From contig DGRT01000161.1 of NCBI GenBank assembly GCA_002391105.1, positions 1-8,257 on the forward strand: a stretch of 8,257 nt of DNA. Reading direction: 5' to 3'. Under the pieces are notes generated by a model. That model had not been told where the DNA came from. It ran no database searches and saw only the letters and a list, made by a program, of their open reading frames with translations. Shown here piece by piece: positions 1 through 6,815 of this stretch. Both the position numbers and the translations under genes were made by a program. Source of the DNA: Lachnospiraceae bacterium UBA4381 (GTDB lineage: Bacteria; Bacillota; Clostridia; Lachnospirales; Lachnospiraceae). Numbering within the stretch: the stretch's first letter is position 1; each line of letters starts with the position of its first letter.

Positions 1-84
1 GCCTGTCCCCCTGTCACATTTGGTGACAAGGTGCCTGTCCCCATGTCACATTTGGTGACAAGGTGCCTGTCCCCTTGTCACATT
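1..84. repeat. Tandem 32-bp GGTGCCTGTCCCC repeat with internal inverted repeat
   Basis: Two and a half head-to-tail copies are visible: 1-30 (cut by the window edge), 31-62, and a partial copy at 63-82 that runs into TATATA sequence. Each unit reads GTGCCTGTCCCC, one variable base, then TGTCACATTTGGTGACAAG. Units 1 and 2 contain a perfect 6-bp inverted repeat, TGTCAC / GTGACA with loop ATTTG (12-28 and 44-60). The third copy stops after TGTCACA and so lacks the right arm. The base after CCCC is C, A and T in the three units. I recall similar GGTGCCTGTCCCC motifs dispersed in Clostridia, sometimes near Y1-type (REP-associated) transposases. No transposase is in the window, so mobility is inference. 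The array forms the 3' end of the leftward transporter gene. Confidence 0.8.
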
Positions 85-1470
85 ATATATATAGACTATG
101 AAGAGTGCTGCGGCGAATATTATTCCGGCTGGGTATGAAATGGTTGAGCTCAGCTTGAAGCCTTCCTTAGCCATAAGTATATATGTAAGGCTGACGGCTG
201 ACATGAAGGAAGCCGGTATGGCAGTCATCAGACTGAATATGCGTTTTTTGGCATTTTTTATAAGGTATGCTGTTGCAACCCATAGACTGATCATAGCCAG
301 TGTCTGATTGCTCCAGGAGAAGTATCTCCAGAGAACGTTGAAGTCCAGCTTGGTAAGTATCGCCCCTATAGTAAGAATGGGGATGGTGATAACCAGCCGG
401 TTTCTGATCGGTTTCTGATCCAGTTTAGTTACTTCGCTAAGTATAAGACGGGCACTTCTAAATGCTGTATCTCCCGATGTTATAGGGCATACAACAACAC
501 CGACTATTGCCAGCATTCCTCCGATAGTTCCAAGCATTCCGGTGGATATGTCATATACGACGCCTGACTGTCCCAGATCTGTAAGTGCATTATTCAGAAG
601 TCCGGTTGTTCCATAGAAGGCAACTCCACCGGCAGCCCATACAAGCGCAATTACTGATTCGGAAATCATAGCACCGTAGAATACCTTTCGACCTTCCTTT
701 TCGGAAGTGATGCATTTGGAAATCATCGGAGACTGCGTGGCATGGAAGCCGGAAATTGCACCGCAGGCTACAGTGATAAACATATAAGGCCATATAGGAA
801 GTCCTTCCGGATGAAGGTTCTGAAAGCTGATCTCAGGTACCGTATATCCGCCGAAGATTATTCCGCCCATAATACATACCGCCATTGTGATGAGTATGAC
901 ACCAAAGACCGGGTAAAGCTTTCCGATTATCTTATCAATCGGAAGCAGTGTGGCAAGTACATAGTATAAAAGAATAACGATGATCCAGAAGTTTTCATTT
1001 AAGGCTTTGGGTGTCAGCTTGGAAATGAGTGCTGCAGGGCTGTTTACAAATACCGTTCCTGTCAGAAGCAGCAGAAGTACAGAGAATAAACGCATGATCC
1101 ACTTTGCTGCATTTCCGAGATATATACCGGAAAGCTCTGCTATGGATCTGCCCTCATTTCTTTCTGATATCATTCCAACCATGTAATCATGGACAGCGCC
1201 TGCCAGTACAGCACCAAATATAATCCAGAGGAATACAACAGGTCCGAAGCAGGCTCCCATAAGCGCCCCGAATATCGGTCCGGTACCGGCGATATTGAGG
1301 AGCTGTACCAGATATGCCTTCCAGGTTTTCATCGGTACATAATCAACACCGTCCTCCATGCTGTTGGCAGGAGTTATTCTGTCATCAGGCGCAAAAACCT
1401 TATCAGTTATTTTTCCGTAAACAAAATATCCGATTATAAGTACAACAAATGAAAGTAATAATGAAATCAT
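46..1470 (-). CDS. cstA: CstA-family (carbon starvation / pyruvate) membrane transporter
   Basis: A 474-residue, highly hydrophobic protein with many membrane segments. CstA-family signatures are clear: NIAGTGPIFGAL (59-70), the HDYMVGM stretch (94-100), SGFHATQSP (240-248), PITSGDTAFRSAR (329-341) and FSWSNQTLA (384-392). E. coli members CstA and BtsT import pyruvate, and CstA has also been linked to peptide use, so pyruvate or a related small acid is the likely substrate (inference). It is much shorter than the E. coli protein (about 700 residues) but near the short clostridial form. The start is set by GGAGG (1477-1481) six bases upstream of the ATG. An ATG at 1473-1475 is out of frame and stops at once. 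The last 11 codons (residues 464-474) and the TGA lie inside the tandem repeat, so the native tail has probably been replaced after the final membrane helix. It is transcribed divergently from the acetolactate decarboxylase fusion gene. I could not identify its promoter with confidence. Confidence 0.93.
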   Translation of the reverse strand: MISLLLSFVVLIIGYFVYGKITDKVFAPDDRITPANSMEDGVDYVPMKTWKAYLVQLLNIAGTGPIFGALMGACFGPVVFLWIIFGAVLAGAVHDYMVGMISERNEGRSIAELSGIYLGNAAKWIMRLFSVLLLLLTGTVFVNSPAALISKLTPKALNENFWIIVILLYYVLATLLPIDKIIGKLYPVFGVILITMAVCIMGGIIFGGYTVPEISFQNLHPEGLPIWPYMFITVACGAISGFHATQSPMISKCITSEKEGRKVFYGAMISESVIALVWAAGGVAFYGTTGLLNNALTDLGQSGVVYDISTGMLGTIGGMLAIVGVVVCPITSGDTAFRSARLILSEVTKLDQKPIRNRLVITIPILTIGAILTKLDFNVLWRYFSWSNQTLAMISLWVATAYLIKNAKKRIFSLMTAIPASFMSAVSLTYILMAKEGFKLSSTISYPAGIIFAAALFIVYIYNVTRGQAPCHQM

Positions 1471-1572
1471 GTCATGCCTCCTATATTGAATAATAGTAAA
1501 TATTTTGGCTTTGTCATAATTGAAGTTTTTTAGAAAATTTTCAGGAAGATATGGATATTATATCTATATTAC

Positions 1573-1595
1573 CAGAGCAAATTATATTGCCTCTG
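1573..1595. promoter_or_regulatory. Imperfect inverted repeat over the -35 region (possible operator)
   Basis: CAGAGCAA (1573-1580) and TTGCCTCTG (1587-1595) are complementary except for one extra C, separated by six bases. The right arm contains the proposed -35 box of the rightward promoter. A second inverted repeat, AGATAT / ATATCT (1547-1552 and 1560-1565), lies just upstream. In a divergent region such placement suits a regulator binding site, but AT-rich DNA yields short inverted repeats by chance, so this is tentative. Confidence 0.3.
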
Positions 1596-1615
1596 TAAAT
1601 TATAATTAGTATAAT
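1587..1615 (+). promoter_or_regulatory. Sigma-A type promoter of the acetolactate decarboxylase fusion operon
   Basis: TTGCCT (1587-1592) and a perfect TATAAT (1610-1615) are separated by exactly 17 bases. Transcription would begin near 1622, giving a leader of about 65 bases before the ATG at 1688. The leader carries an 11-base palindrome ACATTAAATGT (1640-1650) flanked by A and T runs, and then the AGGAGG ribosome binding site (1673-1678), nine bases from the start. Confidence 0.6.
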
Positions 1616-1687
1616 AATGTATGTTATAAAAGTCAAAATACATTAAATGTTTTTAATTATAAATCTTTAAGCAGGAGGCAACTTAAT

Positions 1688-3277
1688 ATGAGAAAAATGA
1701 AACTGTTCAGGACGACAGCACTTTTACTTATAGCGTCACTTCTTCTTACCGGATGCGGTACTTCAGGGGGAGATGCGGTGAGTGATAATAACGTGGAAAG
1801 CAGTACTGAGACCGTGGCTGCTGATGATACATTTGACAGAGAAACCATTTATCAGGTTTCACTGCTTCAGGGACTTACCTTCGGTGACTATAACGGAAGC
1901 ATTACTGCACTTGAACTGAAGAAAAGAGGAGATATCGGAATAGGCACCTTTGATAAGCTGAATGGAGAGCTTATTATGGTGGATGGGGTAGTATATCGTG
2001 CAGCCGCTGATGGCAGTGTTGAAGCAGTGCCTGATGATGAGACGATACCATTTTCCAATGTGACATTTTTTGATAAGGATGAAGAGCAGAGCATATCGGG
2101 AATCAGTGATGTGGCTTCTCTTCAGGAAGAACTTAATAAGCGCGTTGCTGAGCTTGGTGACAACAGATTCTATTTTGTAAGAATAGACGGAAGCTTTAAG
2201 GAGATGAATGTCCGCAGTGAATATGCTCAGGAGAAGCCCTATAAGCCACTGGCTGAGGTCCTGGAAACAGATCAGACCTTCTATGATTATGAAGATATAA
2301 GCGGTACGGTGGTTGGACTATACTGTCCGCCTTATATGGATAAAATGAATGCTACCGGCTGGCATCTGCATTTTGTATCGGATGATAAAACAAAGGGTGG
2401 TCATGTGCTGGGACTAAGTGTTGATACGGCAGAGCTTTCCTGGGATTATACGGACCGATTTGATATGCTGCTTCCGGATAATGAAATGTTTGACAATTTT
2501 GATCTTACAGTTGATCAGTCCAAGGATATCGAGAAGGTTGAGAAAAATGTAGATGAGGAGGCTTCGGAAGAAGATGTGGAGACTGCTACTTCGGATGATG
2601 CTGAAGATGCATCGGATGTAACAGTTGGTGACGATGGTATAAAGCTGTCTGATGATTCATCGGATTTTGTCCTTCTGAGTGAGGCGGTTCCGGATGCTAT
2701 TCTTGAGATAAGATATTATTCAACCTATAACTTTGTCGGTGACAGGATCGATGGTTATGAGGAGCCTGTTGCACTTCTTACCAGAGAGGCCGCTGAAAAG
2801 CTGAAGGAGGTCAGTGATGAACTGGCTGCAAAGGGCTACAGACTGAAGATATTCGATGCTTATCGTCCGCAGATGGCAGTTACTAATTTTGTGAACTGGG
2901 CAGAGGATGTGGAAGATACAAGGATGAAGCAGTATTTTTATCCTGAACTGGATAAGTCTGTTCTTTTTGAACAGGGATATATAGCAGAACATTCGGGACA
3001 CAGCAGAGGAAGTACTGTGGATCTGACGCTATTTGATATGAACCTTGAGAAAGAAGTAGATATGGGTGGTACATTTGACTATTTTGGTGAGAAGTCACAT
3101 CCTGATTATACTGATATAACCGAGGAACAGTATAATAACAGAATGATATTAAGAGATGCCATGCTGGCTCATGGATTCAAGCCACTGGAGGAAGAGTGGT
3201 GGCATTTTACTCTTGAGGATGAACCATATCCTGATACATACTTTACGTTCCCGGTAAGTGAGGACAGTGTAGATTAA
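1688..3277 (+). CDS. Lipoprotein fusion: acetolactate decarboxylase + VanX-type D-Ala-D-Ala dipeptidase
   Basis: A 529-residue protein. Residues 1-23 form a lipoprotein signal peptide with lipobox LLTGC (Cys23), so it should be anchored outside the membrane. Residues about 49-275 match acetolactate decarboxylase, which converts acetolactate to acetoin. Visible are GDIGIGTFDKLNGELI (81-96, Glu94), Arg176, the zinc ligands His226, His228 and His239 in GWHLHF...GGHVL, and Glu266 in the C-terminal LPDNE motif, so the known active-site positions appear kept. Residues about 276-325 are an acidic, Asp/Glu/Ser-rich linker. Residues about 326-524 match peptidase family M15D (VanX), which cleaves D-Ala-D-Ala: YRP (Arg393), SGHSRGSTVDL (His438, Asp445) and EWWH (Glu503, His506). 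AGGAGG (1673-1678) sets the start. I see no in-frame Met or ribosome binding site at the domain junction that would make the second domain separately. Secreted single-domain acetolactate decarboxylase is known (Brevibacillus brevis). The joint role of the two halves is unknown. The stop codon overlaps the next start by one base. Confidence 0.9.
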   Translation: MRKMKLFRTTALLLIASLLLTGCGTSGGDAVSDNNVESSTETVAADDTFDRETIYQVSLLQGLTFGDYNGSITALELKKRGDIGIGTFDKLNGELIMVDGVVYRAAADGSVEAVPDDETIPFSNVTFFDKDEEQSISGISDVASLQEELNKRVAELGDNRFYFVRIDGSFKEMNVRSEYAQEKPYKPLAEVLETDQTFYDYEDISGTVVGLYCPPYMDKMNATGWHLHFVSDDKTKGGHVLGLSVDTAELSWDYTDRFDMLLPDNEMFDNFDLTVDQSKDIEKVEKNVDEEASEEDVETATSDDAEDASDVTVGDDGIKLSDDSSDFVLLSEAVPDAILEIRYYSTYNFVGDRIDGYEEPVALLTREAAEKLKEVSDELAAKGYRLKIFDAYRPQMAVTNFVNWAEDVEDTRMKQYFYPELDKSVLFEQGYIAEHSGHSRGSTVDLTLFDMNLEKEVDMGGTFDYFGEKSHPDYTDITEEQYNNRMILRDAMLAHGFKPLEEEWWHFTLEDEPYPDTYFTFPVSEDSVD

Positions 3278-4023
3278 TGGAAATAGAACGTGATCAGATA
3301 TATCATGAATATACCAGCAGGGAAAATGAGTTTGCCCGCGCTCTTTATCAGCCTGAATTCGAGTTCTATCTGGCGGTAAGTCAGGGGGACATCGAGAAGG
3401 TTAAGCTGCTTTGTCAGGATGTTTTTTCAAATAAGGAAGGGCTGGGAACTCTGTCACGAAATCCTCTTCAGAACCTCAAGTATCATTTTGTTGTAACAGC
3501 AGCGATGCTTGCAAGGTACTGCATAGAGGGAGGCATGGAGCTTTCGGATTCCTATAGTCTGAGTGATTTTTATATACTTAAGGCAGATCAGGCAAAGAGT
3601 GAAGATGAGATAACAGAGCTTCATAATATCATGTGTCTTGCCTACGCAAAGAAGATGAAAAATCTTCGGAAGAAAAGGATTACTTCAATGCCTGTAGCCA
3701 AGGTGATTGATTATATATATGACCATTTACATACCAGAATAACGATTGATACCTTGGCAGATTATGTAAACCTGAATCCTTCGTATCTGTCACGTATTTT
3801 TAAGAAAGAGATGGGAATGTCAGTAAGTTGTTATATTCGTACCCGGAAACTGGAAACGGCAAAAAATATGCTGATGTATTCTGATTTTACATCCTCAGAA
3901 ATATCATCGATTCTGGCATTTCCCAATCAAAGCTACTTTACTGAGGTATTCCGAAAAGAGTACGGGGTTACACCTATGCAGTACAGATCACAGAATCTGT
4001 TTAATACTGATTTATCCAAATGA
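3277..4023 (+). CDS. AraC-family transcriptional regulator
   Basis: A 248-residue protein. The C-terminal third (about 138-238) is an AraC/XylS DNA-binding domain with two helix-turn-helix motifs: first ITIDTLADYVNLNPSYLSRI (155-174), then the region 205-237 with SEISSILAF followed by FRKEYGVTPMQYR, the usual AraC end signature. The N-terminal part (1-135) looks largely helical and does not resemble the cupin sugar-binding domain of classical AraC. It seems closer to helical regions found in some clostridial AraC-type proteins; I cannot name its ligand. The ATG shares its A with the TAA stop of the preceding gene (TAATG, 3275-3279). The nearest Shine-Dalgarno-like bases (AGGA, 3261-3264) are 12 bases away, so translation is probably coupled to the fusion gene. 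The regulator may control its own operon, the beta-glucanase genes downstream, or both. Target and direction of control are inference. Confidence 0.9.
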   Translation: MEIERDQIYHEYTSRENEFARALYQPEFEFYLAVSQGDIEKVKLLCQDVFSNKEGLGTLSRNPLQNLKYHFVVTAAMLARYCIEGGMELSDSYSLSDFYILKADQAKSEDEITELHNIMCLAYAKKMKNLRKKRITSMPVAKVIDYIYDHLHTRITIDTLADYVNLNPSYLSRIFKKEMGMSVSCYIRTRKLETAKNMLMYSDFTSSEISSILAFPNQSYFTEVFRKEYGVTPMQYRSQNLFNTDLSK

Positions 4024-4107
4024 CTGCATGACCTGAGCAGTTACGAAATATGAACAGAAAACAAGAGGTAAACAAAAAGACAAAAAAGTAATTATAACGA
4101 TATATCA

Positions 4108-4204
4108 AAATTCCTTCGGATTATATGATGAAATCAGAAAAAACAGGAAGGATTTTAAAGTATATGCCCATTGAGACGGCATATATGAATCTGAATCCTG
4201 CCTG
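4108..4204 (+). promoter_or_regulatory. Structured leader with nested and competing stems before the GH16 gene
   Basis: Three arms can be seen. Arm 1 (4108-4117, AAATTCCTTC) pairs with arm 2 (4147-4156, GAAGGATTTT) at 9 of 10 positions. Arm 2, extended to 4144-4154 (CAGGAAGGATT), pairs instead with arm 3 (4194-4204, AATCCTGCCTG) at 10 of 11 positions. The two pairings exclude each other. Inside the arm 2-3 stem is a perfect 8-bp hairpin, TATATGCC / GGCATATA (4161-4168 and 4178-4185, loop of nine bases). No T run follows, so it is not an ordinary terminator. Arm 1 also contains TCCTTC, complementary to GAAGGA (4230-4235) in the ribosome binding site of the GH16 gene. It could be a regulatory RNA leader, or the 8-bp palindrome could be a protein binding site. 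I saw no convincing -35/-10 pair in 4024-4242, so the transcript start is unknown. Confidence 0.4.
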
Positions 4205-4230
4205 GTAAAATGAGCGGCAATTTATGTATG

Positions 4231-4237
4231 AAGGAGG
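4231..4237 (+). promoter_or_regulatory. Ribosome binding site fixing the GH16 start
   Basis: AAGGAGG lies five bases before the ATG at 4243. An upstream in-frame ATG at 4210 has no such site and would put polar residues before the signal peptide, so 4243 is preferred. Confidence 0.85.
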
Positions 4238-4242
4238 ACAGT

Positions 4243-5709
4243 ATGAAGAAATTTATGACAAAAACTATGGCTGCAGTCTTATCCGCAGCAATGCTTTGTT
4301 CTGCAGTTACGGCGTGTGGAAAAGACTCAGGTACAGCAGATGGAAGTGAAGCAGGCACTGACACTCAGGCGGAGGCTGCTACGGAAGCATTATCAACAGA
4401 TACAAGTGCTACGGATGTATCAGAGGATCAGGTAGAGATACCGGAGGGGTATAATCTGGTATGGCATGATGAGTTCAATGGTACAGAGCTGAATGAAGCT
4501 GACTGGAACCGTGAGGAGCATGAGGCGGGCTGGGTAAATAATGAGCTTCAGGAGTATATTCCATCGGCTGATTATGCTTTTGTTAAAGATGGAGAGCTGG
4601 TTATACAGCCGGTTAAAACAGAGGACGGAGACGGAAAGGTTTCCTATGCCTCAGGACGTGTAAATACACAGAATAAGCATGATATAAAATACGGATGGAT
4701 AGAAGCACGTATCAAGTTCCCACAGGGCAAGGGCTTCCTTCCGGCATTCTGGATGATGCCTCAGGATGAGGAGCATTATGGACAGTGGCCTAAGTGTGGA
4801 GAGATAGATATAGCTGAGGTTCTTGGTGACAGCATCAATACTAATTATGGAACTGTTCATTATGGCGAACCGCATAATCAGAATCAGGGCTCTGTTACAC
4901 TTACAGATAGTGACTTTGCAAATGATTATCATACATTTGCTATTGAATGGGAGCCGGGACTTATTAAATGGTTTGTGGATGGCGAACAGTATTTTGAGAC
5001 AAATGACTGGTTTACCAAGCGTCCGGATGCCGAGGAGGAACCATATCCTGCGCCTTTTGATCAGCCATTCCATGTGATACTTAATGTGGCAGTTGGTGGA
5101 GACTGGCCGGGAGATCCTGACGAAACAACGGTATTTGACGACAGAGCAGCTATGAAGGTTGACTATGTGCGTATGTTCCAGAAGGACAGCTATGATGAAA
5201 ATGTAGAAAAACCTGTTAAGGTTCTGGAGATGAGAGAAGCAGACGAGACAGGAAACTTTATTCACAATGCTGACTTTGCAGAGGCTGAGGATCTGACGGA
5301 TGATGTTGACTGGAAGTTCCTTCAGTTAAATGGTGGCGAGGGCGCTGCTGAGATCAAGGATAATGAGATAATCATCAGCACAACTAATGAGGGCTCAGAG
5401 GAATACTCCATACAGCTTGTTCAGCCTGAAATGCCTATGGAGCAGGGCTGCAAATATAAGTATTCCTTTGAAGCTTATGCAGAAGAAGAAAGATCAATGA
5501 AGGCTGCTGTAACAGCTCCAACAGCAAACTGGATCAGATATTTCCCTGATACTGCTGTTGATCTGACAACAGACTGGCAGACATTTGAATTTGAATTTGA
5601 TATGAATGACGAGAGCGACGATAAAGGTCGTGTAGAATTCAATATGGGTAATCAGGGAAGCACGGCTACTATTCATATCAGAAATGTAAGACTTGAAAAG
5701 CTTGATTAG
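4243..5709 (+). CDS. Secreted GH16 endo-beta-glucanase (laminarinase-type) lipoprotein with CBM4/9-like module
   Basis: 488 residues from the chosen ATG. Residues 1-25 form a lipoprotein signal peptide (lipobox VTAC, Cys25), followed by a Ser/Thr/Ala/Glu-rich spacer to about 65. Residues about 69-314 are a glycoside hydrolase family 16 domain of the laminarinase group: WHDEFNG near the start, GWVNNELQEY (96-105), YASGRVNTQ (135-143), GFLPAFWMMP (164-173) and the catalytic GEIDIAE, whose Glu187 (nucleophile), Asp189 and Glu192 (acid/base) are intact. The common EIDIME has Ala instead of Met here. Residues about 335-486 resemble a CBM4/9 carbohydrate-binding module, a beta-sandwich often binding beta-1,3 or mixed-linkage glucan. 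The protein should sit on the cell surface and cut beta-1,3 or beta-1,3-1,4 glucans. Exact linkage preference cannot be read from sequence by eye. The GH5 gene follows 29 bases later, giving a two-gene unit. Confidence 0.92.
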   Translation: MKKFMTKTMAAVLSAAMLCSAVTACGKDSGTADGSEAGTDTQAEAATEALSTDTSATDVSEDQVEIPEGYNLVWHDEFNGTELNEADWNREEHEAGWVNNELQEYIPSADYAFVKDGELVIQPVKTEDGDGKVSYASGRVNTQNKHDIKYGWIEARIKFPQGKGFLPAFWMMPQDEEHYGQWPKCGEIDIAEVLGDSINTNYGTVHYGEPHNQNQGSVTLTDSDFANDYHTFAIEWEPGLIKWFVDGEQYFETNDWFTKRPDAEEEPYPAPFDQPFHVILNVAVGGDWPGDPDETTVFDDRAAMKVDYVRMFQKDSYDENVEKPVKVLEMREADETGNFIHNADFAEAEDLTDDVDWKFLQLNGGEGAAEIKDNEIIISTTNEGSEEYSIQLVQPEMPMEQGCKYKYSFEAYAEEERSMKAAVTAPTANWIRYFPDTAVDLTTDWQTFEFEFDMNDESDDKGRVEFNMGNQGSTATIHIRNVRLEKLD

Positions 5710-5724
5710 ATGTGAAATGCTGGC

Positions 5725-5730
5725 AAGGAG
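5725..5730 (+). promoter_or_regulatory. Ribosome binding site fixing the GH5 start
   Basis: AAGGAG lies eight bases before the ATG at 5739. A possible GTG start at 5712 lies upstream of this site and would add nine residues with no family resemblance, so the ATG is preferred. Confidence 0.8.
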
Positions 5731-5738
5731 AAGAAACT

Positions 5739-6767
5739 ATGAAAAGATTTGATGGTTATATGCATGGTGTGAATCTCGGTGGATGGTTATCTCAGTGTGA
5801 CCATACAAAGGAAAGATATGATACATTTATTACAGAGGCTGATGTCAAGATTATCAGTGACTGGAGATTGGATCATGTCAGGGTACCGGTAGATTATAAT
5901 CTTGTTGAAGATGAGGCCGGAAATTATATAGAGGAAGGCTTTGGTTATCTGGAAAAGAGTCTGGAATGGACCGGAAGATATGACCTCAATATGGTTCTGG
6001 ATCTGCATAAAACCTATGGCTTCAGTTTCGATAGTGGTGAGAATGAGAGCGGATTTTTTGAAAATGAATCATATCAGGAAAGATTCTACAGACTTTGGGA
6101 AGAGTTTGCGCGTAGATTCGGAGGCTATAAGGACAGACTGGCATTTGAGCTGCTCAATGAAGTCACCGAGAAGGAATACTGTGAGGCATGGAACAGGATT
6201 TCCGGAGAATGTATCAGAAGGATCAGAAAGATTGTTCCTGATATAAAGATTCTTATCGGTGGATATTACAACAACAGTATTGAAGCGCTGAAGGACATCG
6301 CTATGCCACAGGATGAGAATATCGTATATAATTTCCATTGTTACGAGCCTCTCGTATTTACTCATCAGGGCGGTTACTGGGTACCCGGAATGAATACTTC
6401 CTTCAGAATGCCTTTTGAAACAACTTATGGAGATTATGCTAAATATGCGGCAGATAATCTCGGAATGTTCTCAGAGAATATGGCAGGATATGATAAGGAT
6501 AAGGTTCTTGGAATAGAGTATTTTGAGGATCTGATGAAAGAAGCTGTAAGAGTAGCTGAGGAAAGAAATGTAGCACTTTACTGTGGCGAGTATGGAGTTA
6601 TCAATCTAGCTTCTGCTGAGGATACTGAAAAGTGGTACAAGATGATATGCGGTTGCTTTGACAGATATAATATAGGCAGGGCAGCCTGGAGCTACAAGGA
6701 AATGGACTTTGGTCTTATAGATGAACATATGAAGGATGTTCAGGGTGAGATAATAAGTGTTCTGTAA
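5739..6767 (+). CDS. Cytoplasmic glycoside hydrolase family 5 (beta-glucanase)
   Basis: 342 residues from the chosen ATG, about the size of a single GH5 TIM barrel. Visible landmarks are GVNLGGWL (10-17) on the first strand, HVRVPVDY (46-53, conserved Arg48), LDLHK (87-91, His90), FELLNE with acid/base Glu141, NFHCYEP (198-204, His200), and CGEYGV with nucleophile Glu284. Trp317 in AAWSYKEMDFGL fits the usual late-strand Trp that stacks on sugar. There is no signal peptide or membrane segment; the barrel begins almost at residue 1, so the enzyme should stay in the cytoplasm. Together with the secreted GH16 just upstream, this suggests hydrolysis of imported beta-gluco-oligosaccharides. The GVNLGGWL start resembles exo-1,3-beta-glucanases and endoglucanases alike, so cellodextrin-type substrates remain possible. 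No transporter gene lies between them. A strong terminator follows within six bases. Confidence 0.9.
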   Translation: MKRFDGYMHGVNLGGWLSQCDHTKERYDTFITEADVKIISDWRLDHVRVPVDYNLVEDEAGNYIEEGFGYLEKSLEWTGRYDLNMVLDLHKTYGFSFDSGENESGFFENESYQERFYRLWEEFARRFGGYKDRLAFELLNEVTEKEYCEAWNRISGECIRRIRKIVPDIKILIGGYYNNSIEALKDIAMPQDENIVYNFHCYEPLVFTHQGGYWVPGMNTSFRMPFETTYGDYAKYAADNLGMFSENMAGYDKDKVLGIEYFEDLMKEAVRVAEERNVALYCGEYGVINLASAEDTEKWYKMICGCFDRYNIGRAAWSYKEMDFGLIDEHMKDVQGEIISVL

Positions 6768-6772
6768 TTTTT

Positions 6773-6808
6773 ACCCCTTCACTGATATAATTGGTGGAGG
6801 GGGTTTTT
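6773..6808 (+). terminator. Rho-independent terminator after the GH16-GH5 unit
   Basis: ACCCCTTCACT (6773-6783) pairs with GGTGGAGGGGGT (6793-6804), with one bulged G and two G-T pairs, around a nine-base loop. A run of five T (6804-6808) follows. It begins six bases after the GH5 stop codon. Confidence 0.85.
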
Positions 6809-6815
6809 CTATATG

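Noticed and set aside
1..84. Possible CRISPR array
   Set aside because: The 32-bp units abut with no spacer, and no cas gene is present; it is a tandem repeat.
1483..1530. Promoter for the leftward cstA gene
   Set aside because: A TATTAT-like box is present on the minus strand near 1490, but no acceptable -35 box lies at the right spacing.
1688..3277. Vancomycin resistance determinant
   Set aside because: VanX acts in the cytoplasm together with VanH and VanA. This domain is in an exported lipoprotein, and no vanH, vanA, vanR or vanS gene is nearby.
4161..4185. Perfect 8-bp hairpin as terminator of the regulator gene
   Set aside because: No T tract follows on either strand, and it lies 137 bases past the stop; it fits a leader or operator better.
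4651..5265. 204-codon open frame on the minus strand
   Set aside because: It lies entirely opposite the GH16 catalytic domain, has no family resemblance and no ribosome binding site; a shadow of the real gene.
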